Positions 16,792-26,423 are shown, counted from the stretch's first letter. The stretch is DNA of 64,000 nucleotides from Myxococcota bacterium (GCA_040387835.1 JAZKCZ010000002.1:791276-855275); one strand, 5' to 3'. The notes: generated from the sequence alone by a model not told the origin. A program made the numbers and translations.

Positions 16792-18951
16792 GTGATAAAT
16801 GCTGTAAATTCGATTATTTTAGTCATGCTGTGCTTTGCGGTACCTATTTATGCCGATGGTATTTTATTGCCGCCTGTTGGGTACAGTGATTTCAAAACAA
16901 TTCGAGAAAATAAGTTCTATTATACTGACAAAAGCCTATTGATTAAGGAAATCGTTCAAAGCAATGCGCAAGCAATTCTGGTGACTAGGCCGAGGCGCTG
17001 GGGGAAGACCCTTAACTTAAGTATGCTCAGTTATTTTTTAAATAGGGTGGTAGACACCAACGGCGACGAATTTCCCGATGATGAGCAGAAAAACTCGCAC
17101 CGCAGTCTGTTTAAGGGTCTCAAAATTGAGGGTGAAGCGGGTAGCGATGCAAACAAGACATTTGTTGAGCAGCATCAAGGAAAATATCCCGTCATATTTA
17201 TGTCGTTTAAAGATGCGGGTGGGGCCGATATTAATGAGAAAAAACGCCGGTTAGGCGCTGAAATTTATAAGGCCTATAGAGAACACGCTTATTTAAAGAA
17301 TAGTAAGATGCTTACGGAAGAAACCCGGAAGGAATTTTCGGGAACTTTGGAAGATCTTTATGAGTTTTCACAACAGAAGTCGGATCGTGACTTTGTGCTG
17401 TTCAGTTCCCTAAATTCCTTGACCGAGTATTTGTACCGGCATCACGGAGAGAAAGTTTTTATCTTAATCGATGAATATGACACTCCTTTGAACGATGTTT
17501 TAGGCGAGCCTGGATTTAAAGACTCTCTGGTGTTATTGCGAAAAATTCTGAGCCCAGTGCTCAAAGATAATTCCTACCTTCAAAAAGCGGTAGTAACAGG
17601 TATTTTGCGGGTGGCGAAAGCCAACATATTTTCGGGACTGAATAATTTTGTTGAAGACAGCCTTTTAACTAGCTCTTTATCGCGATTTTATGGCTTTACA
17701 GAAGAAGAAGTTAAAGAACTTTTGGACTTGACCAGGCCAAAGGGTGATGGTGCCCCAGTTGATGCTGCTGAGGAACTCAAACAGGTTAAAAATTGGTACA
17801 ACGGCTATTCAATTGGTGGACAAACGATTTACAATCCCTGGTCTGTCAGTCGGTATGTTTCTTCTCGGCATTTCGATAATTATTGGTTGGATACGAGTTC
17901 CGATAGAACAGGCCTAGTCGGCAGGTTGATAATTGATGATAAGTTGCAAGAAGATCTCGGCAGCTTGCGTGACCGAGAATCAATTAGAAAACCAATTACG
18001 CAAGATATTACTGCAGATGACCTGAATGATCGCAGCAATTCTAATGTTGTCTGGCCCCTACTGTTTTATACAGGTTATCTCACTCTGGCTGAAAATCGAA
18101 CGGGGGGAGCTTATAAACTAAAGATTCCGAATCGAGAAGTTGCTCAGAAATTCAAGGAAGGTTATTATCAATGGATCGAGAAAGACGCCTCTGGTTTACA
18201 TGGTAGAGACGTTAGATACATTAATTGGATGGTGGACGCGATTGTCAAAAATGATGTAGGCCAGCTTGGAATCGTGCTTGGTAAGCCCTCGGTAGAGATT
18301 AAAGATGGTTGGGCGTATACTCCGTTACACCTTGCTGCTCTTATGGGCGACCATGAAATTCTTAGGCGGATAAGCGAGAAGTATCCCCATTGGGTTGACC
18401 TAAAGACCAATGAAGGCCTGAATATTGCCGATTTTGCCCTCTTGGGGAGACAAACGCTGCCCGAAGGCTTCAAGCAGCAAAATACCGTGCAAGAACCTGA
18501 CCAATTGTATAGTGGTTCTTGCGTCGTGTCCCAACATCCTTCTTTCATGTTTATCGTGCTTGTAACCGTTAAATTTAGCTGTGACTTTTTGATGAAATTA
18601 TGGAGGTCTGCGGATATGCCTGGTGGGAATTTAATCCGTCCGGGTAGCTACCCTGGTCAGCTCGTATCATCTACATTGGGAGTTGTGGGCGCAGTTATAA
18701 CCGGTTTTTTTAAGGAGTCGACTGGGCATTATTGTAAAGAACACAGTGAATATTCAGACATCCACTCTAAAAGCTCATTTACTACATTGAGACAGTTTCT
18801 CATCTTTGCATCTAAAGACGCCAATTCGTATGTGACAGTTGGGAGCTGCAGCGAGGGTGATGCCACGATTGCTTCTTTGTCAAAACCTCCACTCGCCATC
18901 AAACAACTCCCTCGGCACAATCACAACTTTGCGTTATGTCTGCAGCGCTAA
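16792..18951 (+). CDS. AAA-ATPase-like (PF09820-type) protein with signal peptide and ankyrin repeats
   Basis: The 719-residue protein starts with a signal-peptide-like segment (SIILVMLCFAVPIYA) and then a PF09820 AAA-ATPase-like core. PPVGYSDFKTIRENKFYYTDK leads to the P-loop TRPRRWGKT (about 66-73), VFILIDEYDTPL (about 222) and WYNGYSIGGQTIYNPWSV. Family members normally end in a PD-(D/E)XK nuclease domain. Here that part is replaced by about two ankyrin repeats (around 506-545, YTPLHLAALMGDHEILRRI) and an unrecognised tail with a possible membrane segment. GTG 16792 has AGGA upstream. A secreted ATPase of this type would be unusual, and function is unknown. Confidence 0.7.
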   Translation: MINAVNSIILVMLCFAVPIYADGILLPPVGYSDFKTIRENKFYYTDKSLLIKEIVQSNAQAILVTRPRRWGKTLNLSMLSYFLNRVVDTNGDEFPDDEQKNSHRSLFKGLKIEGEAGSDANKTFVEQHQGKYPVIFMSFKDAGGADINEKKRRLGAEIYKAYREHAYLKNSKMLTEETRKEFSGTLEDLYEFSQQKSDRDFVLFSSLNSLTEYLYRHHGEKVFILIDEYDTPLNDVLGEPGFKDSLVLLRKILSPVLKDNSYLQKAVVTGILRVAKANIFSGLNNFVEDSLLTSSLSRFYGFTEEEVKELLDLTRPKGDGAPVDAAEELKQVKNWYNGYSIGGQTIYNPWSVSRYVSSRHFDNYWLDTSSDRTGLVGRLIIDDKLQEDLGSLRDRESIRKPITQDITADDLNDRSNSNVVWPLLFYTGYLTLAENRTGGAYKLKIPNREVAQKFKEGYYQWIEKDASGLHGRDVRYINWMVDAIVKNDVGQLGIVLGKPSVEIKDGWAYTPLHLAALMGDHEILRRISEKYPHWVDLKTNEGLNIADFALLGRQTLPEGFKQQNTVQEPDQLYSGSCVVSQHPSFMFIVLVTVKFSCDFLMKLWRSADMPGGNLIRPGSYPGQLVSSTLGVVGAVITGFFKESTGHYCKEHSEYSDIHSKSSFTTLRQFLIFASKDANSYVTVGSCSEGDATIASLSKPPLAIKQLPRHNHNFALCLQR

Positions 18952-18959
18952 GTTTTTCT

Positions 18960-18974
18960 GGTGCGCTTGGCACC
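18960..18974 (+). terminator. short hairpin after the AAA-like gene
   Basis: GGTGC and GCACC form a 5-bp stem with a 5-base loop nine bases after the stop codon, but the following bases (GTTCTAATT) are only weakly T-rich. It is a possible terminator ahead of rplC. Confidence 0.3.
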
Positions 18975-19125
18975 GTTCTAATTGGAAACATGTCTTTCAT
19001 ATTTAAAGTATATCAAATTAACATCCCAAAATTCGGTAGCCCGTTGACTTTTATGGCTTAATAGCCCAAAAACAGCCTGCACCGGTCCTCTGGGAAGTGA
19101 TCCGTATGACCGAAGGAGTTCGTAA

Positions 19126-19872
19126 ATGACATTAGGATTGATGGCCAAAAAACTTGGCATGACACAAATTTTTATGGAAGACGGCGTTCGCGTCGCAGTG
19201 ACTGTTTTGAAGCTTGAACCCAATGTGGTCGTTTCAAAGCGTCTTCAAGAAAAAGACGGTTACACCGCACTTCAATTAGGGATGGGCGCGATTCGCGAAA
19301 AGTTGCTTACCAAAGCAGACCGCGGTCATTTTGCTAAATCCGGTGTTGAAAACAAAAGACATTTGCGTGAGTTCCGCGTGGATCAAGCAAAGCTTGATGC
19401 TTACGAAATCGGCGCAGCGATCGGCCTTGAGTTTTTTGAAGGTTCGCAATCAGTGGATGTGACTTCCGTGAGCAAAGGTAAAGGCTTTGCTGGTGTGATG
19501 AAGCGCCATAATTTCTCTGGTTTTCCGGCGACTCACGGTACCCACGAATTCTTCCGTCACGGCGGTTCGATCGGTATGCGTTCGCAGCCTGGTAAAGTTT
19601 TGAAGGGTAAGCGCATGGCTGGCCACATGGGTGATGAAACCGTTGTGGTGAACAATTTGCGTCTGATTCGCACGATGCCTGAAGAAAACCTGATACTCTT
19701 GAGAGGCGCTGTGCCAGGCGGTAAAAACGCTTTGGTTGAAATCTATCCTTCAACCCGCAGACCGAAGGGTCTTGCTGGTGTCGGTGGTCATGCGGTTGAA
19801 GAAGCCAGCAAGAACCCGATGAAGGCATCAAAGGCAGCTGGTAAAGGCAAGCCTGCGGCGAAGAAAAAATAG
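19126..19872 (+). CDS. rplC: 50S ribosomal protein L3
   Basis: L3 nucleates 23S rRNA folding next to the peptidyl-transferase centre. The 248-residue product carries GLMAKKLGMTQIFMEDG at the start, the SVSKGKGFAGVMKRHNFSG loop and RSQPGKVLKGKRMAGHMG with the finger that reaches the active site. A Lys/Ala-rich tail extends it beyond the usual 210 residues. GAAGGAG is 7 bases before ATG. The usual S10-operon neighbours (rpsJ, rplD, rplW) are absent: an AAA-like accessory gene precedes it and a small conserved gene plus an ABC-F ATPase follow. Confidence 0.96.
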   Translation: MTLGLMAKKLGMTQIFMEDGVRVAVTVLKLEPNVVVSKRLQEKDGYTALQLGMGAIREKLLTKADRGHFAKSGVENKRHLREFRVDQAKLDAYEIGAAIGLEFFEGSQSVDVTSVSKGKGFAGVMKRHNFSGFPATHGTHEFFRHGGSIGMRSQPGKVLKGKRMAGHMGDETVVVNNLRLIRTMPEENLILLRGAVPGGKNALVEIYPSTRRPKGLAGVGGHAVEEASKNPMKASKAAGKGKPAAKKK

Positions 19873-19882
19873 GGAGTAGCTG

Positions 19883-20173
19883 ATGTCTGAAGCTTTGGAT
19901 CTGTTGACGGTAAATTGGGAAGAAGAAGGCGAACTTAAGGTCAAAGAACTCAAGAAACATGTCTTGAGCAAAGGGGCCTGGGCGACTTTGATGTTTCTCT
20001 ACCAAGAGATGGATCCAAAGACGAAAGAATACAAAGAGCCGAAAATCAGCATTCGGCGTTACAAAAAGCGGGCTGAACAATACATCCCGCAATCCAAATT
20101 TAACATTTCATCTGAGGCGCAGGGCAAGGAAATTGCCCGCATTATTCACGAATGGTATCCGTCTCAAACCTAA
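19883..20173 (+). CDS. small conserved protein downstream of rplC
   Basis: The 96-residue soluble protein has no family name I can give. It starts ALDLLTVNWEEEGELKVKEL and contains KGAWATLMFLYQEMD, IRRYKKRAEQYIPQSKFNIS and a helical end. Strong local order and a good ribosome-binding site (GGGAG) 11 bases after rplC support a real gene. The ABC-F gene starts inside its 3' end, so the three genes form one operon and may share a translation-related role. Confidence 0.75.
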   Translation: MSEALDLLTVNWEEEGELKVKELKKHVLSKGAWATLMFLYQEMDPKTKEYKEPKISIRRYKKRAEQYIPQSKFNISSEAQGKEIARIIHEWYPSQT

Positions 20174-21960
20174 GCAAAAGTTACGGACCTAGAGTCTTAT
20201 TTGATAACGTTTCTTTTCATCTAAATCCGGGCGACAGAGTCGGTTTGGTCGGAGCCAATGGCTCAGGCAAATCGACCTTGATGCGTGTTTTAACGGGCGA
20301 GGAAGAGCAAAGCTCTGGCACCATCGCTCTGCCAAGAAACAGCCGTGTTGGCTTTTTAAAACAAGATCAATTTTTAAACGATAATGTACCGATCATCGAT
20401 TGCGTGATGATGGGCCATGGTGCTTTGTATGAAGCGCTCAAACGACACGATCCGGATTTGCCGGGCGAAGCCTACAGTTTGGAATCCAAATCGGCTGCGA
20501 TTTTAGAGGGCCTGGGTATTCCGGGCGCTGTACACGATCAGCCTCTATCAACTCTGTCAGGCGGGTTTAAATTACGCGTTTTGCTGGCTCAAGTGCTGGC
20601 TTCGAATCCTGAAACATTGCTACTCGATGAGCCTACCAATCACTTGGATATCTTGACCATTCGATGGCTTGAGAAATTCTTGCTCGATTACGATGGCGCC
20701 GTGCTGGTGATTTCTCACGATCGGCGCTTTTTGGATCGCGTCTGCACCAAAGTGATTGATATCGATTACGGCACAGCGACGATTTACACCGGTAACTACA
20801 CGGCGTTCGAAGCTTCGAAGCAGCTCATTGCACTGCAAAAACAGTCAGAGATAACCAAGATTCAAGGCGAGATAGCTCACAAGCAAGCTTTCGTTGACCG
20901 CTTTAAGGCCACAGCCTCCAAAGCAAGACAAGCGCAAAGCCGCATGAAGCAGATCGAAAAGATCGAGATCCCTGATTGGGTCGAGAGCTCTCGCGAGGCG
21001 CCTAAGTTTCAGTTTCTGCAAAAAAGACCCAGCGGCCGTGAAGTTTTGAAGATGGAAGGCCTGGGCAAGGCCTTTGGGGAAAAGAAAGTTTTGCACAATG
21101 TTACTGCTGACTTTAGACGCAGCGACCGCATTGGCATTATCGGCCCCAACGGTGTGGGTAAGTCTACTCTTTTGAAAATTCTCATGTCGGAGCTTCAGCC
21201 AGATACTGGCTTTTTCACTTGGGGTCATGAAGTTCAGGTTGGCTATTTTGCTCAAGATCACGATTCGGCTTTGAAGAAAAGCAATGAAACCGCTGAAAGT
21301 TGGTTGTGGCAGTTTTGCCCATCGCAGCCTTTGGGTTTTGTCAAAAGTTACCTGGGCCGGGTTTTGTTCTCCGGCGATGACGCTAAAAAGCCACTAAAAT
21401 CTCTGTCTGGTGGCGAGCTAGCTCGGCTTGATTTAGCTAAGCACATGATTCAGCAGCCGAACGTGCTGATCTTAGATGAGCCGACCAACCATTTAGACAT
21501 TGAAACCATTGAAGGCTTGGTGGCTGCGCTGAAGCAATATGAGGGCACGTTATTATTTGTGTCTCATGATCGCTGGTTTGTTTCCGAGCTAGCAACGCGT
21601 ATTTTTGAGATCACCCCGAAGGGCGTACAAAACTTCCTGGGCACCTTCGAAGAGTACCTTGACCGCTGCGGCGATGACCATTTGGACGCCAAGCCAGTAA
21701 TCAAGGCCCGCAAAGACAAATCCGATCGTGCGCCTAAACCTAGCGGCGATCGCAAAAAAATCGAGGCACAGCTGGCGAAAATAGCGCTTCAAATCGAAGA
21801 GTTGGAAAAGAAGCAAAAAGAAATCGAAGCGTGCTTTTGTGTGCCCGGCTATTTTGAAAAAACACCCATGGCTGAACAAAGAGCGCTGCAAGATGCTCAA
21901 AAACAGGTTGCAACTCAACTTGAGGAACATTACGCCGTTTGGGAGCAGCTAGAACGCTAG
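20152..21960 (+). CDS. ABC-F family ATPase (Uup/YheS/YbiT type)
   Basis: The 602 residues hold two ABC ATPase domains in tandem without membrane segments: Walker A GANGSGKST (about 37) with signature LSGGFKLRV, and GPNGVGKST (about 332) with LSGGELARLDLA. The P-site tRNA interaction linker lies between them. A C-terminal coiled coil with IEELEKKQKEIEA ends the chain. ABC-F proteins act on the ribosome, either relieving stalls or protecting from antibiotics. Which subgroup this is cannot be told here. It starts inside the preceding gene, 22 bases before that stop. Confidence 0.9.
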   Translation: MVSVSNLSKSYGPRVLFDNVSFHLNPGDRVGLVGANGSGKSTLMRVLTGEEEQSSGTIALPRNSRVGFLKQDQFLNDNVPIIDCVMMGHGALYEALKRHDPDLPGEAYSLESKSAAILEGLGIPGAVHDQPLSTLSGGFKLRVLLAQVLASNPETLLLDEPTNHLDILTIRWLEKFLLDYDGAVLVISHDRRFLDRVCTKVIDIDYGTATIYTGNYTAFEASKQLIALQKQSEITKIQGEIAHKQAFVDRFKATASKARQAQSRMKQIEKIEIPDWVESSREAPKFQFLQKRPSGREVLKMEGLGKAFGEKKVLHNVTADFRRSDRIGIIGPNGVGKSTLLKILMSELQPDTGFFTWGHEVQVGYFAQDHDSALKKSNETAESWLWQFCPSQPLGFVKSYLGRVLFSGDDAKKPLKSLSGGELARLDLAKHMIQQPNVLILDEPTNHLDIETIEGLVAALKQYEGTLLFVSHDRWFVSELATRIFEITPKGVQNFLGTFEEYLDRCGDDHLDAKPVIKARKDKSDRAPKPSGDRKKIEAQLAKIALQIEELEKKQKEIEACFCVPGYFEKTPMAEQRALQDAQKQVATQLEEHYAVWEQLER

Positions 21961-22287
21961 CAATCGTTGAAGAGGCTCTCCTCCCATTAAATCTGGGTCT
22001 GCGCAGAGATCCCACTCGTCTTCTGTGCCTTTGTGCTGGCCGGAGTGCGCATCGGTTTCATTTTCTTTGGGTGTGGCCGCTTGATTTGCTTCATTCTCTA
22101 GTTCTTGGATTGCCGCATCGAGTAAACTTGTAGGTCGGTTCGCGTGTCTTTCTAAGGCCAAATTCCTGTACAGTCGCTCTAAAAGCGCTAAACGCTCCTC
22201 TCTTCGACCCGTAAGCGATGGTGAGCTAACGAGCATCGAAATAAAAAATACAGATACCGAACCGGCTGGAGTCATTGTGGTCCACAT
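21949..22287 (-). CDS. hypothetical protein, last gene of the ankyrin operon
   Basis: No family is recognised. The 112-residue product has a hydrophobic N-terminal stretch (SVSVFFISMLVSS), a helical Arg/Leu/Glu-rich middle (REERLALLERLYRNLALERH) and an acidic, probably disordered end. It begins inside the previous gene's last codons (16-base overlap) and runs 12 bases into the end of the ABC-F gene on the other strand. Its existence rests mainly on this tight operon layout. Confidence 0.5.
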   Translation of the reverse strand: MWTTMTPAGSVSVFFISMLVSSPSLTGRREERLALLERLYRNLALERHANRPTSLLDAAIQELENEANQAATPKENETDAHSGQHKGTEDEWDLCADPDLMGGEPLQRLLAF

Positions 22288-22574
22288 GTATCCCCGGCTG
22301 CATACGGAAGTTCGCGAGGGCTAAGTGGCGGAAGCATGCTCTCTAATTCTAATATTTCATTCCGTAAGGCTTCGATATCTAATACAAGTTTATTTTTTTT
22401 AATTTGTTCGGCGGGGGAAAGGTTGGCGCCAAGGTAGCCATTAAGGGAAGCTTCCATTCCTTCCAACTGAGCCCGCATTGCTTGCAGACTTTTTTGGTCG
22501 CTGTTGGTTTCGTTGCCTGCGGCAATAAAGGCTGAAAATAGTAAGGTGCCTGCTAATAGAAATATTTTCGTCAT
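22272..22574 (-). CDS. small secreted helical protein
   Basis: The 100-residue product has a standard signal peptide (IFLLAGTLLFSAFIAA, cleavage before GNETN). The mature part is predicted coiled coil (LQAMRAQLEGMEASLNGYL and KLVLDIEALRNEILELES). It is expected in the periplasm. Its start shares a base with the stop of the large ankyrin gene, so both are probably translated together. Function unknown. Confidence 0.6.
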   Translation of the reverse strand: MTKIFLLAGTLLFSAFIAAGNETNSDQKSLQAMRAQLEGMEASLNGYLGANLSPAEQIKKNKLVLDIEALRNEILELESMLPPLSPRELPYAAGDTCGPQ

Positions 22575-25500
22575 TAATCGGCAATAGCACTGGGTGGTTC
22601 GGTGTCAACGGCTGAAAGGAGTGGTGGCGGTGAGATACCTGGTATGGGTCGGTAGGTCAGAATTCCGGTGGCCAGTAAAACATACCAGATTGCTAGCCTG
22701 GTAGGGCATCCATCTTCGGCAAATATTTGATTGTGATATTCTTCTTTCTCTGTTGCGTCTTCTTCGATAAGTTTTTGATATGTGGCCCATTGGTCTTCGG
22801 TGAGAGCACCGCGGGCGTGCTTTTGATTTAGCTGATTCAGTCTGATTTGGCTAAATTCTTTTTTTCTAAGCTTGCTTTCCGTGAGCTGGTCTCTTTCAGC
22901 TGCCTCCTCAGGCGTTAACGTGATTTGATTCCTAACCGCCTCGAGCTCCTTTAGTCGTGTGCTCACACGGGTCTTGGGCGCATGCGCCGCTAGAAGATCC
23001 AATATGAGCGAAATATTGAAGGTGGACGTAGCTAAATTTTTAGATTTTCCTCTTTGAAGCGAATCGACATAGGCTTGATGCGCTCGCTCATGCGCTTCCT
23101 GTGCTGCTTGATAAACTTTATCAATGATCGTTTGGGAGTTGTAATAACTGTTAAAAAGCACCGATACAGCCCAGGGGCCTTGAACGGGAGGTGCCAAGTG
23201 ATCGAGGTAGTTTTCAGCTGAGTCGACGATGCCCAGTTCCACGCCAAGGGCTTGCATGTAACCGTTATACACGTGGACGTCGGTATAGTGGAACCCGTTG
23301 CCCCGCTCGTCATACACGATGGATTTTGGCATTAAGCTGGTGAATAATTGCGAGCGTAGATGGTGTAGTACTTTGATGAGTTCTGTATTGGCCGACTGTG
23401 GTTGATTGGGTACGAGAAGATTGAGGGCTAGACTGCTGTTATTGAGACGTCTGGTGCCGCAGAATTGATAGCCTTCTACCAGCAATCCAAGGGCGGCTCT
23501 TTTTAGATCAGTATCTTGGGCTTCATTGATTAATTGTGTTCGTAAGAGCCGCAACGTGTTTTCGAGGCGGTTATAGAAACTTTCGAATTCAGGTGTGCCC
23601 TGCGGCGGCGTGCCGATAACGGGTTGTCGTTGCTCAACACTGTCCAAAAAGGCGCTGATCGTTCCTATTATCTCGGCGCCAGTGAATGGCTCGAAACGTA
23701 CATCTGGAAGTGGAAAAGTCTCATCTGGATTTGGAAATGCCGCCCTACAGATGGCATCAAATTGCTGCCTTACCTCGGCAAGGGGGGTGTCAAATCGTTC
23801 CACGGGTTCTGCGGCAGAGGGTGGTACCCGGAAAGCAAGGTCGAGGCTGATGGGAGAGATTAGCCTTTCAGGCGGATAAGACATATTTTGCAAATCAATC
23901 TTGGACAAAAAAATAGGTGTCATCCATCTCGCTTTTGGGGCTTCACTTAAGGCTAAGTATAAAAGATACGAAAAACCGAAATCGTTCTGATTCGTATTTT
24001 CGATGTGGCTTCTCAATAGTAATAATTTCTGAAAGTCGCTTTCAAACACTCCCCTGATTAACGGCAATTGAGTTGTTGTGCCAGTAATGGTGAGGGATAG
24101 ATGAATATTAATCGCATAGTGGTTGTCCAAAAGAGCTTTGGTGATTTCAGCGTTAGCCGTAATTAGCGCCAGACCTATTAGTGTTTCATTAAGTGTTATG
24201 CGGTGTTCTATTAGTAGTTTTAAGATGAGGTGCGTATTTGCATTGTAATTAGCCAAAGCAAATTCTGCCATGCTTCGCCCTGCGTATTGAGGGTCGTTAT
24301 CCGGAAATCTGATATTTGGATCCGCACCTCTTTTGATCAATTGGGCGAGCCATTCGCAATGTCCTTCTCTTAACAGATGTAGGGTAAGAGGCCAGCCCTC
24401 GTACCCTTGTGTTTGAGGGGGACAAGTAAGATCGAGCCTGACCGTCTCTAGTAGGTAATCTACTACCTCTTTTTTCTGATTTTTTATGCACTCCATTAAG
24501 ACGGCTTTATTTGGGTTTTCTGCGTCCATATTGATGCCAACGCCGTAGAGTCGTTCTATTGAGTGCAAATCGCCTCTGATTGCAGCGTACTCCGCCATGT
24601 TTAGGCCAGCATAGGGATGTTTTGGTGGCAGCACGGTGTCGCTTTCGAGCATTAAATCTTCAGAAAATAGAGGAATCACCCAATCGACGCCTCCTTCAAA
24701 TGCTGCCCAATCTATTAAACGAAGGCCTTGATAGCTTTCAAAGCTTTCGGGGAATTGGGTAGTGAGATCTGCGCCGCTCTCAGCCAATAGACGGACCATG
24801 TGCCCTTCGTTATGCCAGGCGTAATATTGGGCCAGCGTCCAGCCTGGATAAGTCTCGTGATCGATTGGAAATGTGCTATCGGGCCGACCGCCTTTTTGCA
24901 GAAAAATGCGGACAAGGTCATCTAGACTTTTTTCAGCCAGAAATGATAAATAATTTTGTCCGTCAGGAAGAACACCGTTTGCTTCGTTGGTAGCATCCAG
25001 CAACCTCGGGATAATGTCGATGTCGAGATCGGCAATTTCGACCGCATTGCTCATTGCGAGCTGCATGAGCGACTGTCCCGCAAGTTGTACTTTCGCGTCT
25101 GCCCCATAGTGTAAAAAATAATTCACGGTTTCCCACTCATGCTTAAGAGCGAGGTAAAGCACGATTGGCAGTTCTGGGTAACTAGGATGTGTAGAGGGCA
25201 ACTGTGCATTGGGATTGACGTCTTCGATAAGCAGCTCGGCTGTGGCAGCCAGCATGCTTTGTCCAGAATCATCTTCTGATTTGTCTGCAAGAAATTGAAG
25301 CAGGGTCCAGCCAGCAAAGGGAGAGGGCGGAGATATCGGCTCTATGGGATTAAAATAAGCCCCACGGCTGACAAGGTGCTCGAGAACAGTAAATTTTGAC
25401 TGCGTAAACGCATATTGGGCCAATGTTAGGCCGCCATATTCTTCATCATTTTCCGGAAGGCACAAGTTCGGGTCTTCATCTACGGCAAGAAGTGAAAAAG

Positions 25501-26161
25501 CGGCGATCCGGGCGTGTTTTATTAACTCGCGAAGAGATGCGTTGATATTTGTATGTTTGTGTGTGACGCCTAATTTTTGATTGAAATCCAGTAAGACTTT
25601 GTAAATTTCGAAGACAACCCTGTGAGGCAGGTGGCTTAGAGCCGAATCATTGAACGCTGCGGTGATATGTTTTATCTCGTCGTCCAACTTCGAGTAGGGG
25701 GTTGTTTCCAGGTGCTTCTTAAGCTCGATAGGATTGATAAATATGGATCGGGTGCTTTCTGCTGCGGTTTGCCTTACCTCTAAAGCTTGCTGAGTTCGCA
25801 GAAGGATGTCTTTTAGTGTTTTGAGCGAAGCTTGCTGCTTTTTGGCTCTGAGCCGCTGGACCCATTGGGTTCGTTGTTGATAATCCTCTGTCAATGAACG
25901 ATGCAGGTTGGTCAAGGCTCGGTGCGTATGCTCTAGCGATGAGCGGGTTAGGTTATGCACAACCGCGTGATCTAGTTGGCTTGAAAGTCTCTCCAGCGCT
26001 AAGGGCAAGTCTTTAAATCGGATACTCGCTAAGCCTTCAACTAATTCCACCGGATTGACCGAGTGATGCACGGTAAGATCCAACTCTTCCCATTGTGTGC
26101 GGGGGGCAGCATTCGGAGACTCAGCTTGCGGCGGAGGATTGAGGGCGCCGATACGATCCAT
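22574..26161 (-). CDS. large ankyrin-repeat protein
   Basis: The 1,195-residue protein has no signal peptide. Residues 1-230 are helical and Leu/Gln-rich. Residues from about 240 to 720 are a long row of ankyrin units with a YGGLTLAQYAF-type consensus and paired turn segments such as ERLISRGADPN-like turns (for example LIKRGADPNIRF). The rest, about 470 residues, is a helical domain of unknown type containing HERAHQAYVDSLQ and EEAAERDQLTESKLR. Such proteins are typical secreted effectors or host-interaction proteins in intracellular bacteria. ATG 26161 is used; a TTG at 26170 with AGG upstream is possible. Confidence 0.8.
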   Translation of the reverse strand: MDRIGALNPPPQAESPNAAPRTQWEELDLTVHHSVNPVELVEGLASIRFKDLPLALERLSSQLDHAVVHNLTRSSLEHTHRALTNLHRSLTEDYQQRTQWVQRLRAKKQQASLKTLKDILLRTQQALEVRQTAAESTRSIFINPIELKKHLETTPYSKLDDEIKHITAAFNDSALSHLPHRVVFEIYKVLLDFNQKLGVTHKHTNINASLRELIKHARIAAFSLLAVDEDPNLCLPENDEEYGGLTLAQYAFTQSKFTVLEHLVSRGAYFNPIEPISPPSPFAGWTLLQFLADKSEDDSGQSMLAATAELLIEDVNPNAQLPSTHPSYPELPIVLYLALKHEWETVNYFLHYGADAKVQLAGQSLMQLAMSNAVEIADLDIDIIPRLLDATNEANGVLPDGQNYLSFLAEKSLDDLVRIFLQKGGRPDSTFPIDHETYPGWTLAQYYAWHNEGHMVRLLAESGADLTTQFPESFESYQGLRLIDWAAFEGGVDWVIPLFSEDLMLESDTVLPPKHPYAGLNMAEYAAIRGDLHSIERLYGVGINMDAENPNKAVLMECIKNQKKEVVDYLLETVRLDLTCPPQTQGYEGWPLTLHLLREGHCEWLAQLIKRGADPNIRFPDNDPQYAGRSMAEFALANYNANTHLILKLLIEHRITLNETLIGLALITANAEITKALLDNHYAINIHLSLTITGTTTQLPLIRGVFESDFQKLLLLRSHIENTNQNDFGFSYLLYLALSEAPKARWMTPIFLSKIDLQNMSYPPERLISPISLDLAFRVPPSAAEPVERFDTPLAEVRQQFDAICRAAFPNPDETFPLPDVRFEPFTGAEIIGTISAFLDSVEQRQPVIGTPPQGTPEFESFYNRLENTLRLLRTQLINEAQDTDLKRAALGLLVEGYQFCGTRRLNNSSLALNLLVPNQPQSANTELIKVLHHLRSQLFTSLMPKSIVYDERGNGFHYTDVHVYNGYMQALGVELGIVDSAENYLDHLAPPVQGPWAVSVLFNSYYNSQTIIDKVYQAAQEAHERAHQAYVDSLQRGKSKNLATSTFNISLILDLLAAHAPKTRVSTRLKELEAVRNQITLTPEEAAERDQLTESKLRKKEFSQIRLNQLNQKHARGALTEDQWATYQKLIEEDATEKEEYHNQIFAEDGCPTRLAIWYVLLATGILTYRPIPGISPPPLLSAVDTEPPSAIAD

Positions 26162-26249
26162 GAATTTCAATATACCTGAAATATTTTTTAAGGTATCTGA
26201 ATAGGGTGATTTATACTGCTTTTAACGTTTTCTTCGGGCATTCTCGCGC

Positions 26250-26396
26250 GTGCTTTTGGATATCGAGCTGTTGAAAGAAGTAATCGAGAGCGACCCCCGT
26301 CCTTGGCGGGAAGATGACATTCGAATCGAGCGGCTTAGAGCTTTATTCGGCCGGGAAATTGCCAGTAAGCTACTTGCTGGAACAATTCAGGATTAA
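26250..26396 (+). CDS. possible 48-residue helical protein
   Basis: A GTG-started frame encodes a charged peptide with good helical pattern (LDIELLKEVIESDPRPWRED then IRIERLRALFGREIASKLL). It fills part of the divergent gap before 26424. No ribosome-binding site is evident and no family is recognised. Codon composition looks coding-like, so a real small gene or the end of a decayed gene are both possible. Confidence 0.35.
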   Translation: MLLDIELLKEVIESDPRPWREDDIRIERLRALFGREIASKLLAGTIQD

Positions 26397-26423
26397 GCAG
26401 CTAGGCACCCTGGTTTAAGGCTC

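Noticed and set aside
19334..20092. 252-residue minus-strand frame opposite rplC
   Set aside because: It lies wholly antisense to L3 and the following small gene and has no domain or ribosome-binding site.
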